Of a stretch of DNA of 64,000 bases, positions 21,867 to 32,893 are shown piece after piece. Made by a program: the position numbers and the translations under genes. Below the pieces are notes generated by a model, which saw only the letters and a list, made by a program, of their open reading frames with translations, was not told the DNA's origin and did not search any database. Origin of the DNA: Nyssa sinensis (taxonomy: Eukaryota > Streptophyta > Magnoliopsida > Cornales > Nyssaceae); assembly GCA_008638375.1 (NCBI GenBank), contig CM018050.1:24292216-24356215 (forward strand), written 5' to 3'. How positions within the stretch are numbered: position 1 is the first letter of the stretch; every line of letters starts with the position of its first letter.

Positions 21867-24063
21867 CAAAACAGGGTATGTGAGAGGAAAAATCGCACAA
21901 TTATGAACATGGTGCGAAGCCTTTTAACGAGAAGTGGCGTTCCAAAAAGTTTCTGGCCCGAAGCAGTCAACTGGAGCATTCATATTTTGAATAGAAGTCC
22001 CACACTTGCTGTTCAAAATATGACACCGGAGGAAGCATGGAGTGGACGAAGACCGGCGGTAGATCATTTCAGAATTTTTAGGTGTGTTGCCTATGCCCGT
22101 ATTCCAGACGAAAAGAGAAAAAAGCTAGATGACAAGGGAGAGAAATGCATTTTTCTTGGTGTTAGTGATCAATCAAAAGCTTATAAGCTTTACAATCCTA
22201 TCACTAAGAAAATTGTTATCAGCCGTGATGTCATTTTTGATGAAGAAAGGCTTTGGCCATGGAACAACAATGTTGTTAAACAACAAATACCTGTCAACTT
22301 TGATAGAGTTAATGAAGAGGAGAGGCAACAGCCGGCAAAAAATGTTCAACAAATTCCACCAAATGGTTCAGCAGATGTTCCAAGCTTGCCAACAGCAGCA
22401 GAAAATGAAGAACGGCATCAACGTGTTAAAAGAAGACCTGCACGGATGACAGATTATGAGATAACTGGAATTGACCAATCTGAGGACCCACTTACACATT
22501 TTGCTCTATTTTTCGATTGTGATCCTACAGCTTTCGAAGAGGCTATCAAAGAATTAAAATGGCGAAAGGCGATGGATGAAGAAATTGCAGCCATTGAGCG
22601 GAACAACACTTGGGAGTTGACTGATCTTCCAAGAGGGCACAAGACAATTGGTGTCAAGTGGGTGTACAAGACAAAGTTGAAAGAAAATGGCGAAGTCGAC
22701 AAGTACAAGGCGCGTTTAGTAGCTAAAGGCTATAAGCAAGAGTTTGGTATCGACTACAAAGAAGTATTCGCTCCTGTAGCAAGGCATGATACAATCAGAC
22801 TGGTGATTGCATTGGCAGCACAAAACTCATGGCCTATCTTCCAGTTGGATGTGAAATCGGCATTCTTACATGGTGACTTGACAGAACAGGTATTTATTGA
22901 TCAACCTCCTGGATATGTGAAGTTTGGAGATGAACATAAGGTGTATAAATTAAAAAAGGCACTATATGGTTTAAAACAAGCTCCTAGAGCTTGGTATAGT
23001 CGTATAGATGCTTATTTTTCTAAGGAGGGTTTTATAAAATGTCCATATGAGCATACACTTTTTACAAAGATGGGAGATGGGGGGGAAAATGCTCATAGTC
23101 TGCTTATATGTAGATGATCTTATTTATACTGGAAATGATAGTGCCATGTTTGACAAATTTAAGAAGTCCATGATGGTTGAATTTGATATGTCTGATCTTG
23201 GAATGATGCATTATTTTCTTGGTATTGAAGTGGTACAATCTGCTCTTGGGATATTTATTTCTCAAAAGAAATATGTGCAAGACATTTTAGAAAGGTTCCA
23301 AATGAAGAACTGCAATTCTGTTAGCACACCAACTGAAGTGGGTTTGAAGCTAATCAAAGATCCTGAAGGAAGGAGGGTCAACAGTACCCTTTACAAGCAA
23401 ATTGTGGGAAGCTTGATGTATTTGACTGCCACAAGACCTGATATAATGCATGTTGTTAGTCTTATTAGCAGGTACATGGAGTGTCCTCGGGAGATGCATC
23501 TTTTGGCTGCCAAAAGAATTCTTCGGTACTTGCAAGGTACTTTGGAATTTGGGCTATTCTACAATAAGGGTGAAAAGTCAGATTTGTATGGTTTCACTGA
23601 CAGTGATTATGCCGGAGACTTAGATGATCGGAAGAGTACTTCTAGATATGTTTTCATGCTTGGTTCGGGAGCTGTTTCGTGGTCTTCGAAAAAACAAGCA
23701 ATTGTCACTTTGTCAACAACGGAAGCAGAGTTCATAGCTGCAACAGCCTGCACATGTCAAGTTGTTTGGTTGAAGAAAATTCTTGGGGAGCTAAACTTCA
23801 AGCGACAAGGACCCATAACAATTTTTTGTGACAACAGCTCTACCATCAAAATCTCTAAAAATCTTGTTCTACATGGAAGAAGCAAACATATAGATGTGAA
23901 GTTTCACTTCTTAAGAAACCTGACAAATGAAGGAGTCATTGATCTCATTTATTGCAAGAGTGAAGACCAGATTGCTGATATAATGACCAAGCCCCTCAAG
24001 TTGACATCATTCGTGAAGCTCAGAAAATTGCTTGGTGTTTCTACTTTGGAAGGTCGAGTTTGA
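21867..24063 (+). pseudogene. copia integrase end, reverse transcriptase and RNase H
   Basis: The same frame resumes after the TAA with the integrase Glu region (CERKNRTIMNMVRSLL), then RT from about 22560 (WVYKTKLKENGEVDKYKARL, FQLDVKSAFLHGDL, LYGLKQAPRAWY). Near 23078-23087 a run of G shifts the frame by one base. The new frame carries the intact RT active site CLYVDDLIYTGND (about 23098), TATRPDIMH, and an RNase H with FTDSDYAGDLDDRKS and STTEAEFIA, ending ADIMTKPL and the stop at 24061-24063. Apart from the stop and the frameshift the catalytic motifs look functional. Such a copy could be mobilised in trans (inference). Confidence 0.93.
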
Positions 24064-24116
24064 AGCAAGTTCGCAGCTAACATTTCTTAAACTGAATGTT
24101 GGATAACTTTCAGTTT

Positions 24117-24127
24117 AAGAGAGGGAT
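24117..24127 (+). promoter_or_regulatory. Polypurine tract of the copia element
   Basis: AAGAGAGGGAT directly precedes the 3' LTR. Position and purine content fit the plus-strand primer. Confidence 0.75.
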
Positions 24128-24450
24128 TATTAGGAATATTAATTTATGTGCTCTACTATTTAGTTTTTTAGTTGTCCGGGTCAATAGAAATTTGTTTTAT
24201 GATTTTGGCACATGTTATAGTTTGTTATGGTCAGTAGCAAGTTTGTTGTTTTACCTAGTCTTTAGGAGAGTACGTGTCTTCAATTTGTTTTGCACGTTGT
24301 GATGAGTGCCACCTTTCTTGCTTAGATTGTTGGGTTGTATTGCCTATATATAGGCTGATTGTTTAATAGAATTACAGAGCAGTTGAGTATTTTCTTTAGC
24401 ATTTGGTTCTGTTTTTAGCTTTAATTCATTTTGGAGTTCTATTTCTCACA
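24128..24450 (+). repeat. 3' LTR of the copia element
   Basis: 323 bp, one substitution from the 5' LTR, followed directly by TSD AAGGA (24451-24455). Confidence 0.95.
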
Positions 24451-24455
24451 AAGGA

Positions 24456-26188
24456 AGGGTAGTGCAAGGGCTTGAGATAAATTGTTTAACCCATTCCCTA
24501 GTAGCTTAAACTTTTGGGGCAAGTGGTTTTCAGAACTTGATTCTAAGTGGTCTTGTTTCAAGTCTATCATTATGCATTCGTTTTCCCATCCTATCTGTGT
24601 GATTCGTCTTGGGTTCAAGCCTATTGAACTGCATTTGTCCCCTCCCATACTGTCTGTATGTCTGATTCCTTATGGCTCACATAAGGGTTTTGAGGCAAGC
24701 GGTTGTCTATGCATTTTTTGGTCCCGGGAGACATTCAAATCATATCATGTTGATCGTATTGCTAATAATAATGTTAGATCCTTATGTTTCTATTCTCAAT
24801 TCAGTCCAATTATTATAAAAATTTAATTTGAGAAGTCAGTTGTTTTTGAATATTTTTACAGCGATGGTGTTCTATAGAATGGCCTCAACATATGGGACTG
24901 AAGATCGTAAGATTGCACTGGTCAATACTTACGCTAAATGGGAGTGTGGGTGATTCAAAAAGGCATCTTGATAGCTGATAGGTGGACAATTGCGCATTCT
25001 GGATGAGAAAATCAGGCATGTTTAGTTAAGATATCCCTGTAGAGAATTTTCTGGCCACTGATTATGAAAAAGCAGCTAACCAAGGCCTAAACTAAATTGG
25101 TTCAATGGGATTAATCATTTTATGAACTGGTTTATTTATGGGTAGCTAATGCCAACACATTCTATACAAGTTTTGTTAACAATTTGAAACCAAGCAGATT
25201 CAGTATTGATTCTTTAATTCTTTATTTCAATATTTATTTAATATTTTGTGCATGATTTTAAATTTTTTTATTTCTTATATATAATTGGGCAGGTTGGATT
25301 TGTGCTGGACAATTCTAAACTCTGCCTGCTCTAGTCAAAATTAGAGAATCCCCATCTTTGTGACTGCATCTTTTAATGAGGAATTAAGCACCATGTGCTA
25401 GGCTTTGGGTTTAATATATGGCTTTGCATGTGCTGGCTGCCACTGTGAATTATATTCATTTTTTGTGAGGAGAGACAAGTAGTCCATATTTATCATTTCT
25501 AGGTTTTACAATAGAGAGAGTTATCTGTTGACAAATCAATAATTGGCTTCACGAATTAAAAAAGATGGAATTCCTCATGTATGGGGGGTCATTGATTAAT
25601 GTGGAAAATTTTGAAGTAAAAGACTTCACCTTGTGTCTGAATCACAGTGTTCCTAGCAGTAATCTTTATTTTGTCAAAACATCAAAAACAGATGTCAAAC
25701 AAGCCTGCTAAAGCAGAAACTAATTTAATTTACTTCACGGGTTCAAGTCTCACTCAAACTCACTTCACATGCGAGCATTTATTTTCATGCAGTTGGGTTA
25801 TCTGTTCTGGGCTTATATTTGAGAGGTTCCTGCTACTATTAAGTTGTGTTGTCTTTAGTTATTTTGTAATGGTGTAATTGTATTGTTCAATTTATTGTAA
25901 TACATGAATTGTAACACTCCATCGCTTCTATCAAACAAAAACCTAAAAACTTCTCATACGAGCCCTGTGGTAAAATGAAATTGCCAACACAATGAAGGAG
26001 AAATTTTTGCACAATTTTAAGCTTCAGTCACCTCAACTCAAATAACCCTTGTTCAGTCCCAAAGGGATTTTCTACCTTCACATTTCTCAGACAAATTCTA
26101 CAGTCTTGTGAATAAAACATAGATCAGATTCATCCCCAGCTCAATTGTACCAACTGATTTTCAATGGTCGAAAACTATATCAGAAAAT
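24456..26188. other. Non-coding stretch, nothing recognised
   Basis: AT-rich sequence with only short meaningless ORFs. It lies between the copia insertion and the receptor-kinase relic, and may be decayed intron or intergenic DNA of the anthranilate synthase relic. Confidence 0.5.
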
Positions 26189-27787
26189 TTACCTTTTATC
26201 TAGACTCTGAATTTGGTCTTCACACATTCCAGTTCCAAGAAAAGTCTCTCTGATTGACAGCAGTTATGTGGAGACTTGTCTCATGTTCATCCTATCTTGT
26301 GGAGACTCTGCTGAACAAACAGCCCCAATTTGAAATACAGAAACCAAGCACTCAATCTGTTCACTCTCTAAGTCATTCCAACATTCAACCCTGCTTGTAT
26401 TTTCTCCTACCACTTCTTTGTACAATGTTGATTGATCCACAAGCTCCATTACTTGATCTGGCAGTGCCTGTTTAACATAGTTGTGAAGGTTTAAATTATC
26501 TTTCAATAATTCATCAGTAGGTCTTCTTCCAGTGAACATCTCCAACAAGAGAATCCCATAGCTGTACACATCTCCTAAAGTCGACACCTGGCCACCCATG
26601 CCATACTCTGCACAATTCAATGAACTCCCAGTACAGTTAACCCTCTTATAATTAAAATTCAATAATAATTGGTTTTATGATAGATAATTCATAATTCTAT
26701 TACTTAAAAATTGATATTTTTTTTAAAAAAAAAATCCTCTATAATATTAATTATTAGAGAGAAAAATAGTTATACATGTAATTATCCCATTTATGATATG
26801 TATGGATATTGTATTTGTAGATTTTACTTAAATTAGAGTAAAAAGTATTGTAAGTGAGGAAAATTGTCACATGAGTAAGCTTACGAAACATAACTTCTCT
26901 AGTTCAAAAGGATATTAGGAATTTTTGTACACCTTAAGTTGAACATTATATGTCTTTTTTATGAAATATTAAAATGTCATTACAAAGTTGTATATATAAA
27001 TAATTTTTTATTAATAAAATTATAAGAAAACTTAATAATTAATAAATTTTATATCTGCTCAGTATATTAATTACAAGAAAGTTGAATGTAATACAATCAA
27101 GCAAAGAGCCCAAAACCAAATTTTCAAGCAGTGCATGAAGTTCAAGATTTGGTGAACATAAAAAGGTAATAAGTTTTGTGATATTATAGTTTGAAAGACA
27201 ATAAGTTGAAAAAGTTACCTCGAGCTGCATACATCCCAAGAGAAGTGAACTGATGCAGGTTAGAATCCTGACTGGATTTCCAAAGGAGCCTGGCCAAGCC
27301 AAAATCACTCATATGGGCACTCAGTTCATTGTCCAAAAGAACATTGATTGGCTTCAGATCGCAATGAATCACAGGTGTTTGGTATTGGTTATGAAGATAA
27401 TTCATTGCAGAAGCCACATCTATTGCTATGTTTATTCTTTGGAGAATGCTTAAACTTTTCTATTGTATCTATCCTCCTGGATGCAGCCACTTCTCCAAGC
27501 TCCCACTTGGCATATACTGATATACTAAAGCTTTGAATTCATTACCCTGAAAATCTATACTTGAGCAAGCAGTCAGGACCTTGACAAGGTTCCGATGGCG
27601 GATGTTCCTCAAGGCTTGGCATTCGGCCATAAAGCTTTTGGAAGCGCCTTGCTGTTGAAGGTTGAGTACCTTGACTGCAACTACTATTTCATCAGCTGCA
27701 ACTACTGCAACCAAATGTCATTGATACACCAAATAGTCATCTCCAAGAGAAAAGAAAAACCTATCAACTTCCGTGAATGTACCTAGC
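26189..27787 (-). pseudogene. LRR receptor-like kinase (subfamily XII type), kinase domain relic
   Basis: Minus strand. A first exon (about 27787-27213) carries the ATP-anchoring Lys ([17 protein letters not shown]), [35 protein letters not shown], then after a frameshift near 27470 INIAIDVASAMNYLHNQ, VIHCDLKPINVLLDN and MSDFGLARLL. An intron with GTAAC donor (about 27212) and TGCAG acceptor (about 26617) follows at the conserved subfamily position. The second exon reads EYGMGGQVSTLGDVYSYG, LLLEMFTGRRPTDELL and a C-terminal tail stopping at 26189. The glycine loop is degraded and no extracellular LRR or membrane segment is present. It resembles At3g47570/EFR-type kinases. It ends exactly where the duplicated ASA segment begins (27788). 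Confidence 0.85.
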
Positions 27788-28002
27788 TTCAAGTCAATGT
27801 GAGTCGAGGGAAAAACATACAAACAATTTAAACCTTTATACATTTGACTATATTTTCCACCGGAATGAAGGGGATCCTTGACTCCTTTTGATTCATTAAA
27901 GGAAGTGAACAAGTAAGGCAATAGGTTCAAAAGGTTCATAACTATAAACAGAGAAACCATACAACTTCACTTTATTTACTATATCACTGGGAAAAAAAGT
28001 GT

Positions 28003-28330
28003 TTTTTTTTGGTAAGGTAAACGTATTCAAACCAAAAAGGGGAAACCCCAAGCAAACAGCACCAAAGTTCAGAGACTAAGCAAACCCACTAAGGGATGCA
28101 ACCAGAGCCTCAATAGGAGCCCAAACAATCCATACATCAGCAGCCACAAAGGCCTAACACCTATAGGTACACATCAGAAACACCTCATCCTATCAAATTA
28201 GGCCTAGCATGACAGATTTCTTGTAGACACACCCAACTGGTTGAAAGCAGACAGACAATAGATCCATCTAGTGTTCTGAAGACAATAACCAGGAGCCAGA
28301 GGTTAGAATCCCATAAAATCTCTACTAACC
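28003..28330 (-). mobile_element. LINE (L1-like) 3' end
   Basis: On the minus strand the segment ends GGGGTTTCCCC, TTTTTGGTTTGAATACG, TTTACCTTACC and then an A run, similar to the 3' tails of plant L1 LINEs. No ORF. The same piece is in S2 (about 45900-46230), so it entered before the duplication. It lies in ASA intron sequence. Confidence 0.5.
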
Positions 28331-28823
28331 CCTCAGGAAAACAACATCAGTTACTCCAATACTAAGGCTTGCATGCATAAGAGTATAGTATACATATGGC
28401 TTAAAAGAAAAAAAACATTTCAACACAAAATTACACAATTTTTAGGAAGTCCCAATTAAAAATTATGCTTTCCTTACAATCTCCAAGTAATCTATCTCCA
28501 ATGTAAAATAAGTTGCTTTCAAAAAAGATTGATGCTAAACAAATGCGGGAGAGGGAGGACTGGCACCCAAAAAAATTAGAAAATATTAGGAGTTTCCCCA
28601 CCCCCCAACCCCAATTTTTTATTTTTTGTATATTCATAAGAGTCCACTTAAATTTTGATACTTAACACACACACACACACCCCGGGGCTATAATTTCAGA
28701 TCCTCACTGATGCTATACCATGGATCAGTTTTTAAGTGATTTGAAACAAATGATGAGAGAAATGAACTAAAAGCAATATAGATTTATAAATAAACATATA
28801 ATTATTCAACAGAGTCATATTAC

Positions 28824-29919
28824 CACAAAATGCATCTGGAAGGTCATCCATAAGTTGGGGTTTCCAACTCTCTCAGATACTTCTTGGAATCGTCATTGGA
28901 TCATCAACAACCTGCTCGGTCACGCTACCATTCCCATGGTCTACATTGGTAACCTGCATTTTCTTTCGCCACAATTTCTATTGCTAGCTGAGCACCGACC
29001 ACACTATAGCGACCCTATAACAATTAAATTCAAATTCAACACTAAACAAAACATGCAACGAAATACACAATGCACATTCAAAACAAAGAAGTAAAAAAAG
29101 AGCTCTTACAACAGTCAAAGTTTGAAGTCAAAGTTTGAAAACAAGGTCTACATTGGTAACCGCATTTTCTTTTGCCACAATTTCTATTGCTGGTTGAGCA
29201 CCAACCACACTATAGCAACCTTATAACAATTAAATTCAAATTCAACACTAAACAAAATATGCAACGAAATACACATGCACATTCAAAACAAAGAAGTAAA
29301 AAAAGAGCTCTTACAACAGTCAAAGTTTGAAAACAAGGTTCGATCGACTCATATAGAAAGATCGGAGACTCTCGATCGTCTTCTTTAACCAAGCACCGGA
29401 GTCAATCGATTAGAGAATATGCATGCGTAAAGCGGAATTAAATTTCCCTTCTTTGAAGCTTGACGGAACTTCGTTTCTTCTACAGCTGAAGAAAAGAAAG
29501 CCACAGCATCAAAATCCATTAGAATTTACAAAGCTCTGTTCGGTTGCCAACAAAATTTTGGAACAGAGAAGAAATTAAAATGTTGATTCTTCATATCAGT
29601 CTTTGAAAAGTTTAGTAAAAGATTCGAAAGAAACCAAAACAACATAGAACGTGAGATTGAGAATTTAAATTCTTCTCTTCGTCTCTTACATTATCTCAGA
29701 ATTTGAAGGAAGTCAAAATCAAATGCTTCAATTTAAAGATGATATATACATTTATTTATCTAAACTTTTGTGTAGAAAAAGAGACCTAGAGAGGGAGACC
29801 GAAGAGAGCAGCATTTGATAGTACGGATGCATACAAGAGAGCTAGAGCTTCTACTGGAAATGGCAGGGACTGGGATGGGAGATAGGCGGTGGCTCGACTG
29901 GAGACAAACGGTGAGACAT
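28824..29919 (-). pseudogene. ASA: Anthranilate synthase alpha exons 1-3, copy S1
   Basis: Exon 1 (29919-29786) starts MSHRLSPVE and resembles a chloroplast transit peptide. Exon 2 (29485-29315) follows a TTTTCTTCAG acceptor and reads EETKFRQASKKGNLIPLYAC, FSNRLTPVL, then loses 14 bp between two CCGGTGCTTG repeats, which destroys the frame present in S2. Exon 3 (29014-28824) encodes RYSVVGAQ-like text, DHGNGSVTEQVVDDPMT and WKPQLMDDLPDAFC, ending at a GTAATATG donor. A TGA sits in PRSI*ESW, shared with S2. The next family exon (GWVGYFSYDTV) is at 19075 on the same strand, beyond the kinase relic and copia element. The enzyme would act in plastid tryptophan synthesis; this copy is dead. Confidence 0.9.
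28941..29340. repeat. 207-bp tandem duplication inside S1
   Basis: CTACATTGGTAACC starts at 28941 and again at 29148, and both units end CAAAGTTTGAAAACAAGG. The second unit holds an extra 5' half of ASA exon 3. S2 has a single unit, so it arose after the segmental duplication, or was lost in S2. Confidence 0.88.
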
Positions 29920-29947
29920 AGCTAGGGTTTGCAGTTTTCAGATGGAC

Positions 29948-29982
<35 letters not shown>

Positions 29983-30009
29983 AACCTGGTGACGGTGAAT
30001 AAGGATGTG

Positions 30010-30296
30010 CTCTAAGCAATGAAGCGGTTGAGGCATGTTCGGCTACCTGGCAAGTCCACAGCTGCAGCTAATTCAACTAGACCGACCATAGAATCTAGTT
30101 CACCACCGATTGGGAAAGCTACTAAAGTTCAGTCTTTGAGTAAAAGCGTACTTCATTCAATGCCGGTGGGTTTTCAGCCCAGAAAAGTGATTTGCACTTC
30201 GGTTTTGCATTTTTATAATCTCTTGCAAGAAAACAAGAAGCATAAGAAGTTATCTTTTATTTGGTAGGTATAGAAAGATTATGTTAGTTTAACTAA
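30010..30296. other. Left flank of the CACTA element
   Basis: A 83-codon open frame (30019-30267, plus) reads MKRLRHVRLPGKSTAAANS with a basic, Ser-rich composition. I do not recognise it and it is not in S2. The TSD TAA is at 30294-30296. Confidence 0.4.
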
Positions 30297-30795
30297 CACT
30301 ACAGGAAAAGCCACTATTAGCGACGCACGCGTGCGTCGCTAATAGTGGAAATGTGCGTCGCTAAAGTTCTTTTGCAACGCACAACGGAGCGTCGCTAAAT
30401 ACATCGCAAAAAGTCGTGTCGCTAATAGTATTGGCGACGCACACATCTGCGCGTCGCTAAAGGCTACTATTAGTGACGCACAGTAAACGTCGCTAATAAT
30501 TGGGCATGGGTGTCGCAGAAAATATACACGGGCGCTACGTGCGTTGCTAAAAGCAACCATTAGCGACGCACAAAGAGCGTCGCTAATGGGAGTTTTTAGC
30601 GACGCTCACAATGTGCGTCACTAATGGTTGCTGTTAGCTACGCACAATGAGGGCATCGCTAATGGTAACCTTTAGCGACGCATTGTGTGTGTCGCTAATA
30701 GTGTATTGGCATTCTTTAGCAACGAATGTAAAGCGTCGCTATAAATTTATTTCTTTACTTTTAGCGACGCATTTGTGTGTGTCGCTAAGAGTTCT
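30297..30795. repeat. Left CACTA end: TIR plus subterminal repeats
   Basis: After CACTACAGGAAAAGCC, about ten copies of TTAGCGACGCA or its complement TGCGTCGCTAA alternate over 480 bp, often as facing pairs able to fold into hairpins. In En/Spm such subterminal motifs bind the TNPA protein; here that role is inferred from position. Confidence 0.9.
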
Positions 30796-31229
30796 TCTTT
30801 TAAAAAAAAATCATATTTGCTTTGTTTTATTAGTTGTTTTATTCCTGTTTAAACCTGTATCAATCATCCTTGATATACAATAAAATTCAAGCATTCTGAA
30901 ATGAATATATTAAAAAAGAAAAATACATTCATATATATATATATATTATACTAATTATGTACATTTGTAAAAGTACAATTTAACAATAAATAGAAAAATA
31001 AAAAATTATCTCAAAAAATGTAACTACAGATGTCCTATAAAAAGAAAAAAAACAAATAAAAATAACAAGTTCCGATGCAAAACATAACAACGACGGCGCA
31101 ATAATCCCGATCAATCTGAAATAAAGATCAAATGATATATATTAGAACAATTATTAAATATATATGAACATAGAATGTGAATAGTTTTTTTTTTTTTTTT
31201 TGCATGCATAAATAAGTAAGAACGGCATA

Positions 31230-32455
31230 AAGTAGCATAAGTTGCAAACCACTGATCCGAACTGATTGCCGTAATTTTGTGGTAGTCTATTTTGTCATTT
31301 GTGAGGTGTGTGATAGGGTTTCGGGATAGTTGGGCCTATATCCGACATTTTGATCCATCAAAACCCCAAAATGAGCCTTTTCGGAGCAAAAACTTGCATA
31401 AATTTCAAAACGTTGATCCAAACCGAGTGTCGTAAGTTCGTGCAAGTCTATTTATCATGTCTGAGGTGTTTGATGGGGTTTTGGGCTCATTTGGTTGATA
31501 TCCGGTGTTTAGGTCCGTCAAAACTCCAAAATGGGCTTTTTTGGAGCTGAAACTTGCACAAGTTTCAAACCGGGCATCCGAACCGAGTGCCGTAAGTTCA
31601 TGCAAGTCTATTTTATCATTTTTGAGGTATGTGATGGGGTTTCGATGTAGTTAGGCTGATATCCGACATTTTGGTCCGTCAAAACCCCAAAATAGGCTTT
31701 TTTGGAGCTAAAACTTGCAAAAAACTGGGCATCCAAACCGAGTGCCGTAAGTTCATCCAAGTCTATTTTGTCATTTGTGAGGTGTGTGATGGGGCTTCGG
31801 GGTCGGTAGGCTGATATCCAGTGTTTGGTTCGTCAATTCCCTAAAATGGGCCTTTTTAGAACTGAAACTTGCATAAGTTTCAAACCGAGCATCCAAACCG
31901 AGTGTTGTAAGTTCGTGCAAGTCTATTTTATCATTTGTGAGGTGTGTGATGGGGTTTCGGGGTCGGTAGGCCGATATCAGGTGTTTTGGTCCGTCAAAAC
32001 CCCAAAATGGGCCTTTTTGGAGCTAAAACTTACATAAGTTTCAAACTGGGCATCCGAACCGAATGCCGTAAGTTCGTGCAAATCTATTTTGTCATTTGTG
32101 AGGTGTGTGATGGGGTTTCAGAGTCGATAGGCCGATATCTGGTATTTTGGTCAGTCAAAACCCCAAAATGGGCCTTTCTGGAGTTGAAACTTGCAAAAGT
32201 TTCAAACCGGGCATCCGAACCGAGTGCCGTAAGTTCATGCAAGTCTATTTCATCATTTGTGAGGTGTGTGATGGGGTTTCAGGGTCGGTAGGCCGATATC
32301 CGGTGTTTTGGTCCGTCAAAACTCCAAAATGAGCTTTTTTGGAGCTGAAACTTGCATAAGTTTCAAACCTGGGCATCCGAACCGAGTGTCGTAAGTTCGT
32401 GCAAGTCTATTTCGTCATTTGTGAAGGTGTTTAATGGGGTTTCGGGGTCGGTAGG
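31230..32455. repeat. 160-bp tandem array, about 7.5 copies
   Basis: The word GTGTGTGATGGGG or a variant recurs at roughly 31300, 31464, 31625, 31784, 31942, 32102 and 32263, with a final GTGTTTAATGGGG near 32428; the period is about 160 bp. Units share CGTCAAAACCCCAAAATGGG, GGAGCTGAAACTTGCAT, CCGAACCGAGTGCCGTAAG and GTGCAAGTCTATTT. The array ends exactly where the left inverted arm begins. A fragment of the same unit sits in the hairpin centre (about 37980-38045). Apparent ORFs in the array are repeat artefacts. Confidence 0.92.
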
Positions 32456-32893
32456 CGTTCGGGAGTCATTTTCATCACATGTGAATCTTGTCGCGAAATT
32501 TAATCTCGATTGGGCTCGTGTGTATGAAAATCGATTCTTGAATTATCCTAGAGAGGACAGTTCGAGAATGCATAAATCTGCATTGTAATTCAATAGCGCA
32601 TGCTTCAATATTCCACTATGACAAAATTTCAGCACGGTCTCCTATTGTTCTCTAGGGTATATATTTAGGCGTGCTAACATCTATCTTGTATTCTTGGAGA
32701 ACCGTGAGGAGATGCTGTCAAAATTTTGTCCGAGTGGAATCAAGCATTTGATTTGCTGCTGATTATAATGTAGATTGTGCATTCACGAATGGGATAAGAC
32801 CACCTTACCCTTTAGAGAGAAGTTGGAGGTGATAGGATTCATGTTTCATATTTATAATAAGTATCGTTTTTTACTTGTACTAGGTAGACGAAA

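Larger units (their letters stand above)
19535..24450 (+). mobile_element. Ty1/copia retrotransposon, nearly intact and very young
   Basis: A 4,916-bp element with 323-bp LTRs at 19535-19857 and 24128-24450 that differ at one base by eye. The target duplication AAGGA is at 19530-19534 and 24451-24455. The LTR ends are TA...CA rather than TG...CA. The primer-binding site is exact for initiator tRNA-Met. The gag-pol frame has only two visible breaks: a TAA at 21864-21866 and a one-base frameshift in a G run near 23080. Domain order gag, protease, integrase, RT, RNase H defines Ty1/copia. The lineage was not fixed. Confidence 0.96.
27788..30009 (-). repeat. Segmental duplication copy S1 (ASA 5' region)
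   Basis: About 2.2 kb that matches 45674-47741 in the same orientation at roughly 95% by eye. It includes anthranilate synthase exons 1-3, introns, a LINE-like tail and a GA microsatellite. S1 carries an extra 207-bp internal tandem duplication and a 14-bp deletion relative to S2. Left of 27788 the copies diverge completely (kinase relic here, unrelated DNA at 45673). Confidence 0.92.

Noticed and set aside
30019..30267. 83-codon plus frame next to the CACTA end
   Set aside because: Listed only as a flank note: no domain recognised and no copy in S2.
31350..32588. Series of ~70-100-codon overlapping frames with repeated text
   Set aside because: They follow the 160-bp tandem unit and shift frame with it; not a repeat protein gene.
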